Source: Chrysomallon squamiferum
Lineage: Eukaryota > Mollusca > Gastropoda > Neomphalida > Peltospiridae
Direction: 5' to 3'
NCBI GenBank assembly: GCA_012295275.1
Contig: CM022670.1
Span: 5,582,642 to 5,646,641 of the forward strand
DNA: 64,000 nucleotides
The notes under the pieces were generated by a model that was given only the letters and a program-made list of their open reading frames with translations, made no database searches and was not told the origin of the DNA. The position numbers and the translations under genes were made by a program. Shown in pieces: positions 1 through 12,764 of this stretch (the first letter of the stretch is position 1; every line of letters starts with the position of its first letter).

Positions 1-368
1 AGAGGTGAAATTGAATGTGTTTGTGTATTGAATAAAATACATGGTTCACATCCTATCACTTTCCTGTAATGTTGCTGCTTGGATCACATTGCTGTAAACC
101 TCAGTCACAGATGATTGTGTTCTGTAATTTTAGTTTAACATAGGTAATCATGTTTTATAACTTTACTCCAGTTCCACTATTATAAATATTTGATTGTGTT
201 GTATAACTTTACCATTATGATAGAAATAATGAAAACATTTTATGGCAGTTAATGGTATATTTCACTTAATGTTGAAAATTTCTCTTGTAAATTTGCATTG
301 TTTAATTCAGTGCTAGATAGGACTACATTCATTCTATGACTGATGTATCATTATTGTATTTATGACAG

Positions 369-3300
369 GCCATGTTGAAGACAGACAGCAGGAGTCAAAT
401 GGAGAGTTTTCTGCAAGAAATGACTCGAGCTAAGATCAATCACCAGCTCAATCTGAAGGTTTTACATCTAGCATAATATTCTGTACACAAAAACACTTTC
501 CTTAGTTTCTACAGATCTTACACACCACTATCAGTCATTACAACTGTATAACTTACATAGTAATATCAGTTGTCACCACTGTATAACTAACAGACTAATA
601 TCAGTTGTCACAACTGAATAACAACTTACACACTAATATCAGTTATTATTACATTAGTTTGAATTTTTTCAGGAAGCAGAGCAAACTGCTCACACCAAGA
701 CTCAGTATATTGTCCAGCCTGCACCGTCTGTTGTCCAGAATCCAGCATCCACTGTGCAGCCTCGTCCATCCAGTGTGCAGCCTTGTCCATCCAGTGTGCA
801 GTCTTGTCCATCCACTGTGCAGCCTCGTCCATCCAGTGTGCAGTCTTGTCCATCCAGTGTGCAGCCTCGTCCATCCAGTGTGCAGCTTTGTCCATCCAGC
901 GTGCAGTCTTCATCAGTGTTAGAACCACAAATACTGGAACAAGATGGTGGATACTCTAACAGGGGGAAACTGCAGACTGATGACAGAAAAAAACCTGCCA
1001 GTGTACGTAATCAGTCTGTTTTAGCATCAGTTTAAACAACCTAAAAACGTTTGTCATATATATACTGACTTGTTTATTTGACATTTATCTACTTTGCCTG
1101 TTGATTTATATTTAGTGCTGCTTTATTTATTTCAGTTGACATATTTAAAATATATATGAGCTACTCCCCCAAAAGTGGGCACTTCTTTCACAGGCCAATA
1201 AAGAGATAATCATCTTACAACTAATTAGATAAATATTTATTAATTTTGGGATCTGTGCATGAAACCCTCAAATAAGTATTCATCTTTCACCCAAAGATAG
1301 AAAAATTAACAAACCATAGTATGAAACCCGTTTTTTTACATTTTCTGAAGCATACCTTCATATAGCTTGGCTAATTCAGTTGAAACACTTTTTCCTATGT
1401 TGTTTTCATTGTGCTAAGCTTGGATGTACTCTGTGTGCCATACATAGGAAGAGCAGTCATGACATCAACTTTCCTTATGTTATTTCGTATTACAATGAAC
1501 TATGTAGCAGTTTTGGTCAGTCAAAAGTAGAATACTACAATGATATGCATGGAAACAATGCAAGCTGAGAGGAGAATGCTGTTTGACTAGATAGCAGTCA
1601 AGTCTGCACATGTTTCTTGGAGTTGACTCTATGGATTAGCTGACTTTCTGTATTGCAGAGGTTTATGATTAAACATTAAATGCTTATAATGCTTTTATGT
1701 AATATATGTATATATATATATATATATATATTTTTTAAATAGAAGGGTTTAAAATTAAATGAAACTGTTTAAAATACTTAAATGTCAAAAATCATGGCCC
1801 ATGTTAAGAAAGTTAATCTGTACTATTGTAAGATGTTTGATCTGTCTGAATCTGTTTTTTTTTGTTTTTTTTAATATTGCCTTCTTTAAATGCAGTAATG
1901 TGATTCTAAATATTTTATAAATACATTTGAGACTATAATGTAACACCCCCCAAAAATAAATGTAAATCCACCTCTTTTTAAACTTAGAAAAACAACAGAT
2001 AAATGTTGAGAACACAGACAAATTCGAATTCATTCTTGCTGAAGCTTGTTTTCTGATCAGACTTGTTTTCTCAAAGTTTTTTGGCTTAAGTTATCTAAAA
2101 ATGGATGGTTGCTGTGGATTTCAGGACAGAACGCAGAGGCAGACTTCAAGGTCTTAAATCAGTCAGTTTCCTATTAACAAACATTTTGAAGCTTTTATTA
2201 TACCCACATAATATATATTATGTGATTATCTGAGTTTTCAATTTTTTATACACGAATCACAATTTTCATCAATTTTTAATACATTATTACCATTTTTTTA
2301 GTAAATTAATTTAAAATAGCAGCTATAATATTAACTAAAATGTATATTTTTTGCAGCCTTCGAGTAAAGGGTACAGAGAAATTGGACAGGAATTCAAATT
2401 ACTGCTGAGTGAAATGAGGAATCTAATAGCTGGACAAAGAGAAGTGAACCGAAGTGCAAAGTCATCATCCAAACTGACTGCAAACAGAATGAGGAGTGAA
2501 AAGTAACAACATGGTTCTGTCTAGTGTAGCTGTTTAAATCATTAGGGCAATATATTTGTTTACATCAGCATTAAATAACAGTTTGTGTAATCATTTTTAT
2601 ATTTATTTACATTAGTACTGTGTATGTAACGTTTTTGTTTTTACTTCAGTATTAAAACCTAGTTTGTGTAGTATATTTGTTTACGTCAGTTTCAGAAACT
2701 TAATTTGTGTAGTGTGTTTATTTTCAGTGAATAAGAAATGGCTTACACAGTGTTACCAAATGTAATTACAAAAATGTAAATGTTTTATGTATCACATTAT
2801 AATGTTACTTTTGAGTTAGGAATGTTATATACATTAAGAAACAAGATTTTTGACTATCAAATATAAATCAATTTATATGTTATTTTTGAGTTAGAAATTC
2901 AACTGCATTTCTGGAGAAGAACAGTTTCTCAGATTCTGATGTCAGTGATGACTGTAAGTCAAGGATGGATTTCTCAGAAATATCCTGCACTCAAGGTAAA
3001 AATAAATGTATATCAGTTTTTCTTTTTCTTTTTTTTTATGATTGTTGTTGTTATTATATTTTATTATTTCTTCTTCTTTTTTTTTTTTTTTTTTTTTTTT
3101 TGTGTGTGTATGTGTGTTTCTTTTCTTTGGACTTTTTCTAATATAACATCCCACAGTTCATTCAGACTGTAATATAATAACCTACAGTGTTTAAAATCAC
3201 CTGATTATTGTGCATATCTACTTTACAGTTATTTGTTATCTTTAGATACAGTCTGTAATGTTTCAAATGATACATTTCTATTATAGAAAGAGTGAGTAGC

Positions 3301-5151
3301 AGTTCTCTTTCCAGTTTTGGCAACTACTCTGCAGGTGTGGACAACAGCGCTACTGCAACATCATACAGTGAACTTGGTCTGAGTAGTTCTCCTTCCAGAC
3401 ACCCAGGTACTGCGTCATCCTGCATCATTTCATTTATGTCAGAACTCTGTTTACACCGTCTCACTTTACAAACACTAACACATTGTGTTTGTTTATCTAT
3501 CTGTCTGTCTGTATTGTGAAGATCTGCAAACACTGATGTTGAATATCTGACTGTCTACAGACAGAGGTATATCTCATTGTCTGCAAACACTGACATTGTA
3601 TAATGCAGAATCTACAAATGCTGACATCGTGTTTCATCCTATGAAACAGCACTGACATTGTGTATCCAGCTGTCTGTGAATACTGACACTAAATACAAAC
3701 ACTGACATTGTATTATATCTCACTCTATACAAACACTAAGGAATGGTAAGATAGCTAACAAGTGACATGTTATTTCTTCTGATACTAACAAATAGTTGTT
3801 GATAGAATTAACAACAAAATCTGGTTCTTTATCAAACATATACAGTTATATTTTTCTTTTTTTTTTTTTTTTTTTTTTTTATCAACTTCAAATATTAAAA
3901 GAGATAAACCTAAACTCTAACATTTAGGAATTAGTCTAGTCCACTTTTAAGATGTTGTGTTTCTTTAGACATCAAATTTACTTTTGCTCTCAGCTGTCTG
4001 GAAATACCTGTACATAAAAAAAGCAAAAAACCAGTAAACTGCAGCCACTCCTCTTAACAGTATTTATCAGATCTTTGTCTTCAGTCTTATATAAAAAACA
4101 GCAATTTATCACTAGACAAATTTCACATTGCCAGTTAGAAAAGAAAAATGGTTTGTTTAGCCTTTATAAAAAACAAAATAATAATTAAAAAATGGATCAC
4201 ACTGAAAGTCTTGACATGTTTCTTTATTTGCATTTTTACAGAACAGAGTTAATTAGAAATTGCTCACAATGAATTTAATTGCAGTTAGGTACATGTACAT
4301 GTAAGATTTAATTTATGATCACAAACACATTGATTATAACTTGCATTGATCTATTAATATGTTATTTTCAGAATCATTTAATGGTAATTAATTATTTTAA
4401 GTACTTTTGAAGACTTGTATGGTTAGCTGTAAAAAACTAAAAATGTCTTGAAGATAATCAGATGTGTCTACTATCATTGTAAATCCTTTCATCAGACATA
4501 AATAGCAAGCATTTCAAAATTAATTATCTTACTTTTTTCAGCTTTATTTTCAGGTATAAAAACCATTTATTTTCATTATTATGTTTTACTGTAAAACACC
4601 ATAAGCTGGTTGGAAAGTTATGATACACACCAGCGTCTGTAAAATAATATTTAAATGATGTTTGCAGGTGAGGTAGCTTTGCCAGACACCAAGGCTTTAT
4701 GCAAGCGTCTGGAAAAACAGATAGAATACCTTTCTAGAATGGGAGGTAATTTACAGAAAGAAAACAGAGGTACGTTTTAACATTTAGTAAAACAGAAGAG
4801 AGGATGGACAGACAAACTTCTTTCTTATAGATATCTGTTTTTCAAAGATGGTTGGATGAATGTAATACGGTTATCTGCTTTTTACATCCCATACTTGTAG
4901 CTGACTGATATAATTAGATAATTTTGATGAAACTGCTGAACTGTTTAAAGATTATAAAAGTAGTTATCTGCCTATAGCTTTGATAGAATAATTTGACTAA
5001 AGTTGTGACATGGCTTTAAGTTTGGTAGAGGTTGTAATTTATAACAATGCATTTGTTTGTTGCAGAGATGGCTGACTTGATAGACACTCAGGGAAAGAAG
5101 TTGCGCGTGGCTCGGAACAACGAATGCAAACTGAGAAATACTTCTCAGTGA
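369..5151 (+). CDS. Unrecognised protein with coding heptapeptide repeat and C-terminal coiled coil (3' seven exons)
   Basis: Exons are 369-458, 673-1002, 2357-2502, 2895-2995, 3287-3406, 4668-4769 and 5066-5151. Each is bounded by AG and GT, and the phases agree throughout (975 nt, 324 residues plus TGA). The gene continues upstream of the window or of position 369. Exon 1 encodes a charged helix-like stretch (SQMESFLQEMTRAK). Exon 2 carries a VQP(R/C)PSS heptad repeat. The middle is Ser-rich and probably disordered. The last two exons (LCKRLEKQIEYLSRMGG... QKENREMADLIDTQGKKL) look like a coiled coil, as in centrosomal or cytoskeletal scaffolds, but I do not recognise the family. For exon 4 the donor at 2954 would give a stop codon after splicing; the donor at 2996 keeps the frame and was chosen. 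The exon structure is well supported and the function is unknown. Confidence 0.8.
510..655. repeat. Degenerate ~45-bp intronic repeat
   Basis: About three diverged units share the core ACTAATATCAGTTGTCAC, just upstream of the acceptor of the 673-1002 exon. Confidence 0.6.
673..1002 (+). CDS. Exon of gene 1 with a 21-bp coding minisatellite
   Basis: This 110-codon exon follows a TTTTTTCAG acceptor and ends at AGT|GTACGT. From about 752 to 905 it is a tandem 21-bp repeat encoding heptapeptides of the form VQ(P/S/L)(R/C)PS(S/T), about seven copies, in which the fourth position is Arg or Cys. The other two frames of the repeat are also open, which is a by-product of a unit length divisible by three. 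The second half (VLEPQILEQDGGYSNRG) is non-repetitive. The repeat probably forms a flexible linker; no enzymatic motif is visible. Confidence 0.8.
3470..3735. repeat. Degenerate intronic repeat (CAAACACTGACATTG core)
   Basis: Six or more diverged copies of the CAAACACTGACATTG core lie in the intron after the 3287-3406 exon. The spacing is irregular. Confidence 0.5.
5066..5151 (+). CDS. Terminal coding exon of gene 1
   Basis: The exon starts after TTTGTTGCAG and completes a split Glu codon with the exon ending at 4769. It encodes EMADLIDTQGKKLRVARNN and stops at TGA 5149-5151. Hydrophobic residues at a/d-like spacing continue the coiled coil of the preceding exon. The 3' UTR follows directly. 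Confidence 0.8.
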
Positions 5152-5205
5152 CCTGAATTTATATTTAATAATTAACACCATTATTCATTCAAGAAATCTA
5201 TCTAC

Positions 5206-5211
5206 AATAAA
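5206..5211 (+). terminator. Polyadenylation signal candidate, gene 1
   Basis: A canonical AATAAA lies 55 nt after the stop codon. A second AATAAA at 5922-5927, followed by a T-rich stretch, could serve a longer 3' UTR. Confidence 0.45.
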
Positions 5212-6689
5212 AGTTATTGTAGAGATAATTCAGTATCACTGCTCATGTCAGATAATTGCATTTTGGAAAGAGCTGTAATATTTGTTTGTTACTGCATTAT
5301 TCTAGAGAATGTTCACAACAGATATGTAACTGTTTTTCATGGATATCAGCCTGTTATGTCTAATTTATTTCATCCTTCATTCAATGTTTCCTGTCTCACT
5401 ACAATTACTATATCTTAGTTATTTCTTATTAAGTAACTTCTGGAAAAAAGTACCAGTTTGCCATGTTAAATTATATTTCATTTGGTATTAATTAGTATCT
5501 AGCTCGATTTGTTATACGATTATCTCTGTGTAACAATATTTACTTGTGATTTCATATTGTATGTGTAACTATATTTATTTCTATTTTAATAATGTCTATT
5601 ATATATATTTATTCCTTATGTAATATTTGCATAAATATATTCCTGATAAATAAGCTGTAAACTTGTATTCATTCCTGATTTAAATAGTATGTACATATCT
5701 GTCTTCCTGAATTAAATGGGATTCATGCAATTTGCTTGTATAATTTATTTTTAATTACGTTATTACAAAGCTGGAAATAGTTTGGGATTCTATTCAGGAT
5801 TATTTGTGAATTTTTTAACTTATTCAAAGCTAAACAAAAGCATCACATATTTACCATCAACATTAACAAATGACCACATTTATATTTACAGCTTTATATA
5901 TGCTGATTTTGTATTTTTTGCAATAAAGTTTTAGATGTATTCAGTTAGTTTTTTGTTTAAAGTGAAAAATATTTTTCTCATGCAAGCACTGATTTTGATT
6001 TCTAGAAGTCATTTGGACATCATCTAACCTGTGTCTTTATTTACACATCATATGTCCTTGTTATTTATTAAGTATAAAATGACCCGAATTCTAACAATTA
6101 TTTTTATCTGATAAAATTGCTTAGTTTTATAGATTTTGTAGTCTGTACTCTAATTTATCATAAAATCCTGTTTTGGGTACATTTCTAATAAAAGTATATT
6201 AATAATGTTGGTCTTGTGGCTATAAATATCAAAGTGAACATCATGTGATTGTGCAAGAGATTTCCAATTAGTCAAAATTACATCTGACAAAAGTAATTCC
6301 CTCACAGTGTGCGGCACTTGAAAGAGAAATATTGAATGCTAAGAAAACATTTCTTCTTCAGTGTGACTGCCACTGCAATCTCCAGTTGTAACTCTCACTG
6401 TCAATATGTCACAGTGTTTACTGAGGACATTTTTTTCTGTTTTGACATCACATCATAATTACCCAGAAATGTGCACTTGGAGGCAAATCAAGAGATTCAC
6501 TTGTTCAATAACTATAAATATCTTTATCACAATGTATTCTTTTTGTTATAGTAATTTTTTTTTTTTTTTTTTTTTTTTTTATCCGTATCTGATATAATAG
6601 ATATCTATCTATATAATTAATTTACCAGTTTATTAGAGATATCTATATTATACTCAGTTATTATAGATAGGCATATTATTATAGTATAC
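5212..6689. other. AT-rich intergenic or 3' UTR sequence, nothing else seen
   Basis: The stretch lies after the end of gene 1 and is AT-rich. It holds a second AATAAA (5922-5927) and a poly-T run (6557-6580). No exon-like ORF with splice sites is visible. Confidence 0.4.
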
Positions 6690-7705
6690 TCAATTACAAC
6701 CAGCAGAGGTCAGTAACAGTTAAAACCAACACAGTGATCACTAACAGTTACAACCAATACAGACGTCAATAACGGTTACAACCAACACAGTGATCAGTAA
6801 CAATTACAACCACTATAGATGTCAGAAACGGTTACAACCAACACAGTGATCAATAACAGTTCCATCCATTACAGCGATCAGAAACAGTTACAACCAATAC
6901 AGACGTCAATAACGGTTAAAACCAACAATGATCAGTAACAGTTACAACCAGTACAGAGATCAATAACGGTTACAACCAACACAGTGATCAGTAACAGTTA
7001 CAACCCATACAGTGATCAGTAACAGTTACAACCAATACAGTGATCAGTAACAGTTACAACCAATACAGTGATCAGTAACACTTACAACCAACACTGACCA
7101 GTAACAGTTACGACCAACACAGTGATCAGTAACAGTTACAACCAATACAGCGATCAGTAACAGTTATAACCAATACAGAGGTCAATAACGGTTACAACCA
7201 ACACAGTGATCAGTAACAGTTCCAACCAATACAGTGATCAGTAACAGTTCCAACCAATACAGCGATCAGTAACAGTTACAACCAATACAGACGTCAATAA
7301 CGGTTAAAACCAACATAGTGATCAATAACAGTTACAACCAATACATTAATCAGTAACAGTTACAACCAATACAAAGGTCAATAACGGTTATAATCAATAC
7401 AGAGGTCAATAACAGTTACAGCCAACACAGAGGTCAATAACAGTTAAAACCAATACAATGACCAATAACAGTTAAAACCAACACAGACGTCAATAACGGT
7501 TACACCAACAGTGATCAGTAACAGTTAAAACCAATAGAGTGATCAGTAACAGTTACAGCCAGCACTGTGGTCAGTAACGGTTACAGCCAGCACAGTGATC
7601 AGTAACAGTTAAAACCAATACAGTGATCAGTAACAGTTACAAACAACATTGTGGTCAGTAATGTTGCAACCAGCGCGGTGGTCAGTGACAGTTGTGACAG
7701 AGGAA
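6690..7705. repeat. ~28-bp minisatellite
   Basis: About 35 imperfect tandem copies share the core GATCAGTAACAGTTACAACC. Variants (GATCAGTAACAG versus GTCAATAACGG) are interspersed, suggesting higher-order duplication. Confidence 0.9.
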
Positions 7706-8314
7706 GTAATAATAATGTTCAGCAACACATATCCGAGGGCTCCTTTGTGAGCCACGGGGTATCCCCACCCCCAGTAAGAGATAAAACAACATCCAACCCA
7801 CAGACAGAAGAAACCCCCATCAATCCTAACTAGTTGCACTCTATAACCAGTATGTCGATTCACTGTTTGAAAAACATTCAGATATTGTACTCATTAATTT
7901 CTTTTCTGCTGAAAATATTTGTCTTTGTCATAGCGACGTTTTCTCTTATTAGTTGTCATCCAACAATACGACATGTTTGTCCCAAGTGCATTGCCTGACA
8001 AACATGCGGTGAGCGGTTGACACAAAGTAGCATACAACACAAAGAGTAAGTATATTGGTCTGCAGCAACTGTTGACACAAGTCAGTTGTTTGTTATAAAA
8101 GTGTGGTCATTCACATCAGTATTAAATAAAGATCATTAGATGTATACGTTTCATCAATGTATCTGACAATAAACTGTACCTGAATATTATCTCTTCCAAT
8201 TATATGCTCGACAATAGTTCAAACCATTAAGTACAGAGACTAATTTACATTAATATCCATAACAGCCATCACACATACTGAGCATAATTCTTAATGACTC
8301 TTATCCAGTTCAAA

Positions 8315-8930
8315 ACCTATACAAACCGGTTTTGTTTTACCTATACAAACCTGTTAACAGTTTTACCTATACAAACCTGTGTTAACAGTTTTACCTATAC
8401 AAACCTGTGTTAACAGTTTTACCTATACAAACCGGTTTTGTTTTACCTATACAAACCTGTTAACAGTTTTACCTATACAAACCTGTGTTAACAGTTTTAC
8501 CTACACAAACCTGTATTAAAATGTTTTACCTATACAAACCTGTTAACAGTTTTACCTATACAAACCTGTGTTAACAGTTTTACCTATACAAACCTGTGTT
8601 AACAGTTTTACCTATACAAACCTGTGTTAACAGTTTTACCTATACAAACCTGTATTAAAATGTTTTACCTATACAAACCTATATTAACATGTTTTACCTA
8701 TACAAACCTGTATTAACATGTTTTGCCTACACAAACCTGTATTAAAATGTTTTACCTATACAAACCTATATTAACATGTTTTACCTATACAAACCTGTAT
8801 TAACATGTTTTGCCTACACAAACCTGTATTAAAATGTTTTACCTATGTTTTACCAATACAGAACTGTATTAACATGCTTTACTATGCAAAACTGCATTAA
8901 CTTTTTTTACCTATACAAACTTGTATTTAT
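8315..8930. repeat. ~28-30-bp minisatellite
   Basis: About 20 copies share the core ACCTATACAAACCTGT, followed by GTTAACAGTTTT or ATTAA(A/C)ATGTTTT. Two sub-families occur in blocks. Confidence 0.9.
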
Positions 8931-9445
8931 AGACTATGTAGACTGTAAACCAATAAAAATACACTGATTATATGAATTATAAACGTTATATGTACATATA
9001 CAGACTATGTGTACTACCAACTAGTATAAATACACTAACTAAATTCGATGTTCAATTTGACAGAATTATCCACACTCTTGTTGCTTCTTCTCGTCATTTT
9101 ATTATTATTAATAACGTTTTATTCTTAATTCATTAGAAAATTATGTTCGTATATTGAACGTTACTTATTACGGTTCTGGCGAATATTGTTTTCTGTTAAA
9201 CAAGCGCCGAGAAAACCGTGTAAATAAAAAATATCTCCAGCGTTTTATTGCGGTGTCCTGGCAAAGCGCAAGAGACGTGGGAATACTTCGGAGTACTTTA
9301 TATTGGTTGTATTCTCCTTCCAAAAACTCAGCTCATCTCATCACCGTTTTGATCGAGGATCTACTTTATTATCCCCCAGCGTCGCGCCTTCTGTAATAAA
9401 GTGAATGACGCGCAGCATTTGAGATGCTAAAGATATATAAGATTT

Positions 9446-9447
<2 letters not shown>

Positions 9448-9499
<52 letters not shown>
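9448..9499. repeat. Poly-T tract (~52 bp)
   Basis: An uninterrupted T run. Any translation across it is spurious. It could be the poly-A tail of a retroposed insertion on the minus strand, but no target-site duplication is obvious. Confidence 0.9.
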
Positions 9500-9500
<1 letters not shown>

Positions 9501-10079
9501 TAATGCAAGACTGTAGTGTGAAAAGTCAAGTAACTGGAGAGTTCGTGATAAAATACATGAGTTATCTCTCATTCACTCCATCTTTTGTTTAAGGAAATTT
9601 TTTTGTTAGCTGGTGTTCTCGTTAAATTAATGTTTGTAGTAACTTAGTCATTTGCTTTCGAAATAGATAAATATTAATTAATAATAATTCAACTCAAATT
9701 GTTATCTAACTGGAACTTTCAGTAATTTCAGTCATCACATGTGACTTTGCCTACCAGGCTCAAGTAGGTAAAAAAAAATATTAAAAATTAAAAAAATTAA
9801 AAAAACTTAATGATCTTACGATGACATCATACGTATGTCAATACAAGCCAATTAGGTAGGAATGACATCACACAGATTTCAGTAAATAGAATTACCGAAC
9901 AGCTAATTCAGACATCAACCAAAATGTCGCTTGCATGCCACTATGTATCCGATGCTGTGAATGTATAAATGTATTCTTAGTTGCCTAAAACTGACAGCAT
10001 ATACATACAAACACACACAAATAAATAAACAGAAAAAACCAAACATCCATACACACACCAGTGCTTTCATTAGTCTAAC

Positions 10080-10740
10080 AGTGAGGTCACATATCGATAA
10101 ATGCTCTCAGCTATTCATCACTGACCTCACGATATTGACGTATCATATCTATTAATGATGATATTTTATCATCCTGTCTCACAGTTGTCTAATATAGGCG
10201 TTATGTATTTATTAGTGGATTTAAAAAAAAAAAAAAAAAAAAAAAATTCAAAATACTAACGTGATATATCTATTATTGTTCTCAGTAGTTTAACAATGCC
10301 GTCATATTCTGCAGAATCCCCAAGTGTCGAACAATGACAACACATAACTAAGTGTCCTCAGTAGTTTAACAATGACGTACTATCTTCCAGCATCCAAAAG
10401 GCCGCTTGTCAACAGTGGAGTCCTCATTTGATATGTCATTGTCTAACATTGACGTCAGGTATTTAATATAATGGTCAATAATCTAACAGTAACGTCATAT
10501 CTCCCAGTACCTGTCAAACACTGACGTCATATCGTATAGTTTTCACAACATTCTAACACTAACACATATCTAACAGCGGTCAATAGTCTAACGATGATGT
10601 CCCAAATCTGTCATTATTCTTAATTGTCTAGTGCTGACGTAAATATCTGACTGTAACTTGACGCCTTACATCTATCAGTTAACTTAAATATTTAATTGTC
10701 ACTAAATTCGAGTTACCTAACAATGACGCCAACAGTGTGT
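10080..10740. repeat. Degenerate array of TCTAACAnTGACGTCATAT units (CRE-like)
   Basis: About ten diverged, irregularly spaced copies of a 20-bp motif each contain a perfect or near-perfect TGACGTCA palindrome (for example near 10451, 10523, 10634). The array lies about 1.4-2 kb downstream of the neuropeptide gene and encloses a diverged copy of that gene's peptide exon (10366-10442). TGACGTCA is the known CREB/ATF binding palindrome; a regulatory role here is inference. Confidence 0.5.
10366..10442 (-). pseudogene. Diverged duplicate of the start of the neuropeptide exon (alternative exon or relic)
   Basis: The minus-strand segment 10395-10437 matches the first part of the neuropeptide exon (about 12537-12579) at roughly 38 of 43 positions, and all differences are transitions. 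It has a TTAG acceptor at the same position and in the same phase. Spliced to the signal-peptide exon it would encode D-NDISNEDSTVDKRPF, versus A-DDVSNEDSTIDKRPY in the main exon. The Lys-Arg cleavage site is kept. After that point the similarity stops and the frame continues GCWKIVRHC-stop, a short peptide with two cysteines. The polypyrimidine tract is weak, so it may be a dead relic. A GTACGT donor-like site also sits inside it. Confidence 0.5.
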
Positions 10741-12016
10741 AAGTTTAATTATCTAGCTGGGAATATGTTAAAAAAAATTACCATTATCTAACAGGTATTC
10801 CCTTTCTGTTTGAACTAATTTTCTAAAGAAGTTATAATTTAATCCGTAATCAGTAATATTCCCTTGTGTATGTGCTTTGTGCAGTCTTTATTTTATAATA
10901 TGGAAACTTGTCATTTCTGTATTCATGTGGTTTATCGTCAGTATTCAGCTGAGAAAATCCATTTCTTTCACTTGCTGCTAGTGTAAACTGAACTGCAAAA
11001 ATATCATGACAACAATGGAGAGAAGTAATTGTTTTAAGATTAAAGTTAACATACGTTTTATAAATGACTGATATTGAATAAATGTGTAATAATACTGTTA
11101 CATTACGCAGTTTGTTTAATACCCCGATTAATGAAATGTTGTTGGAAAATTTTATCACCATCCTATTTTCATAAAATTTCTAGATTATTTTGTGGTTTTT
11201 TGTGGGTTTTTAAAAAAAAAATGTATAACTAGTCAGCTTTTTTATATATTTACATACACCCACAGACAGATACTTACACACAGAAATATGAGTACGTACA
11301 TACATATATATTCATATGGATATTTAATTCATTATTTAGTGGCTATTTCAGTTGTGTTAGACAAGTTTTTTTGTATGTTTTTTGTGAGTCTTAACATTTC
11401 AGTTTGATTTTTTATTTCGTTTTTTATTTTTCTTAATTTATTTAGTGACTACAAAGGTAAATGATGTAAAAATGAAGGTATATGTTTAAAACAACTTTTA
11501 TTACTTAATCTCCAGACATGTCCACTTCCAAAAGACACATGTGTATAGAACAAAGGTTTATTTGTTTTTAACGTTTTGCCTCACCATTAAGGAAAGAAAA
11601 AGACTGAAGAGCGGTCTAAGTTGAAGACTGTAGACTGACTGGTTAAGTATGTGTAGATTTGGCAGTTGACTGGGCACAAGGCATCAGAGATGTAAACTCA
11701 AGCAGTGCTTCTGGTTTCAAGCCACAGATAGCTCTCGCTAATGGAGCGATGTCTGGGATGATATTAATGACATTTGTTTTGTGTCCAATAAATGACAAAC
11801 TGACAGTCATTGTTCATTCAGTGCCAGAAGGCTGCATTGATCTCAGTGAAAAGTTTTAGAGCTAATCTAACCTTTTACTGAACTAAATCTCTTTACTTTA
11901 TATGTAGCATTATTCAAGTAATCTCATCACAGTGTAATTATTTTATAATTTAAAAAATATCTAAGTAATATGGAAAATAATGGAAAAGCTAACAAATCGG
12001 TATTCACGTTATACAT

Positions 12017-12022
12017 TTTAAT
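12017..12022 (-). terminator. Polyadenylation signal candidate, neuropeptide gene
   Basis: ATTAAA on the minus strand, about 100 nt after the stop and followed by a T/G-rich stretch. An AATAAA farther downstream (11497-11502) is an alternative. Confidence 0.35.
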
Positions 12023-12121
12023 GCTAACCAGATTATGAAATGAAAAAGCCAGAAACATATTGTGATATAACGTTGGATAGTTTTCATAACGCGATAACTG
12101 ACGTGTTTGTCAGTCTGATCA

Positions 12122-12579
12122 CTAATTGGAATTACTTTGTCTTTCTTTGCTGTCTTCCAGTGCCATGGCAGCATATGGATTATCACCGTCTTTCAAATCT
12201 TTGTAATATTCCTGCTCGTTGTCATCTTCAAGCTGGTTGCCGTCTTCTCGTTTTCCAACAAACATTCTGTATGCTAGAGGGCGCTTTCCAATAAGGTATC
12301 GTCGTCGCAGTGGCTTAATCCATCGTTTGCTGAGATCCAAATAGTCAAACCTGTTTTCACTGTCCTCTGGCAACCGTTTCCCAACAAACATGTGATTAAA
12401 TCTCTTCCCAACAAACATGTGATTAAATCTCTTTCCAACAAACATGTGATTAAATCTCTTCCCTACGAACATATGGTTGAAACGCTTCCCTACAAACATA
12501 TGATTGAATCGCTTCCCTACAAACATATGATTGTAAGGTCGCTTGTCAATAGTGGAGTCCTCATTTGATACGTCGTCGG
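12122..12579 (-). CDS. Peptide-encoding exon of the neuropeptide gene
   Basis: The acceptor TTTCTTTCAG lies just above 12579. All predicted mature peptides are in this exon, in tandem 27-bp units of near-identical DNA (about 12380-12537). Three units (12380-12460) share one set of silent changes and the other three share another, suggesting recent unit duplication. The stop codon is at 12124-12122. Confidence 0.9.
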
Positions 12580-12693
12580 CTGAAAGAAAGGAAGAAAAAA
12601 ACCACATTACCTATATGTAACTACTGTAGATATTTTAAAATGAAACAAACTATTTTCATTATCTGTTATATTACTTCAGTAATACTGGTTTAA

Positions 12694-12764
<71 letters not shown>

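Noticed and set aside
2895-2953. Donor at 2954 (GACT|GTAAGT) for the gene 1 exon
   Set aside because: Although close to consensus, joining it to the next exon creates a TAA; the donor at 2996 keeps the frame.
6690-7705. CRISPR-like regular repeats
   Set aside because: The units are directly adjacent with no unique spacers and lie in a eukaryotic context: a minisatellite.
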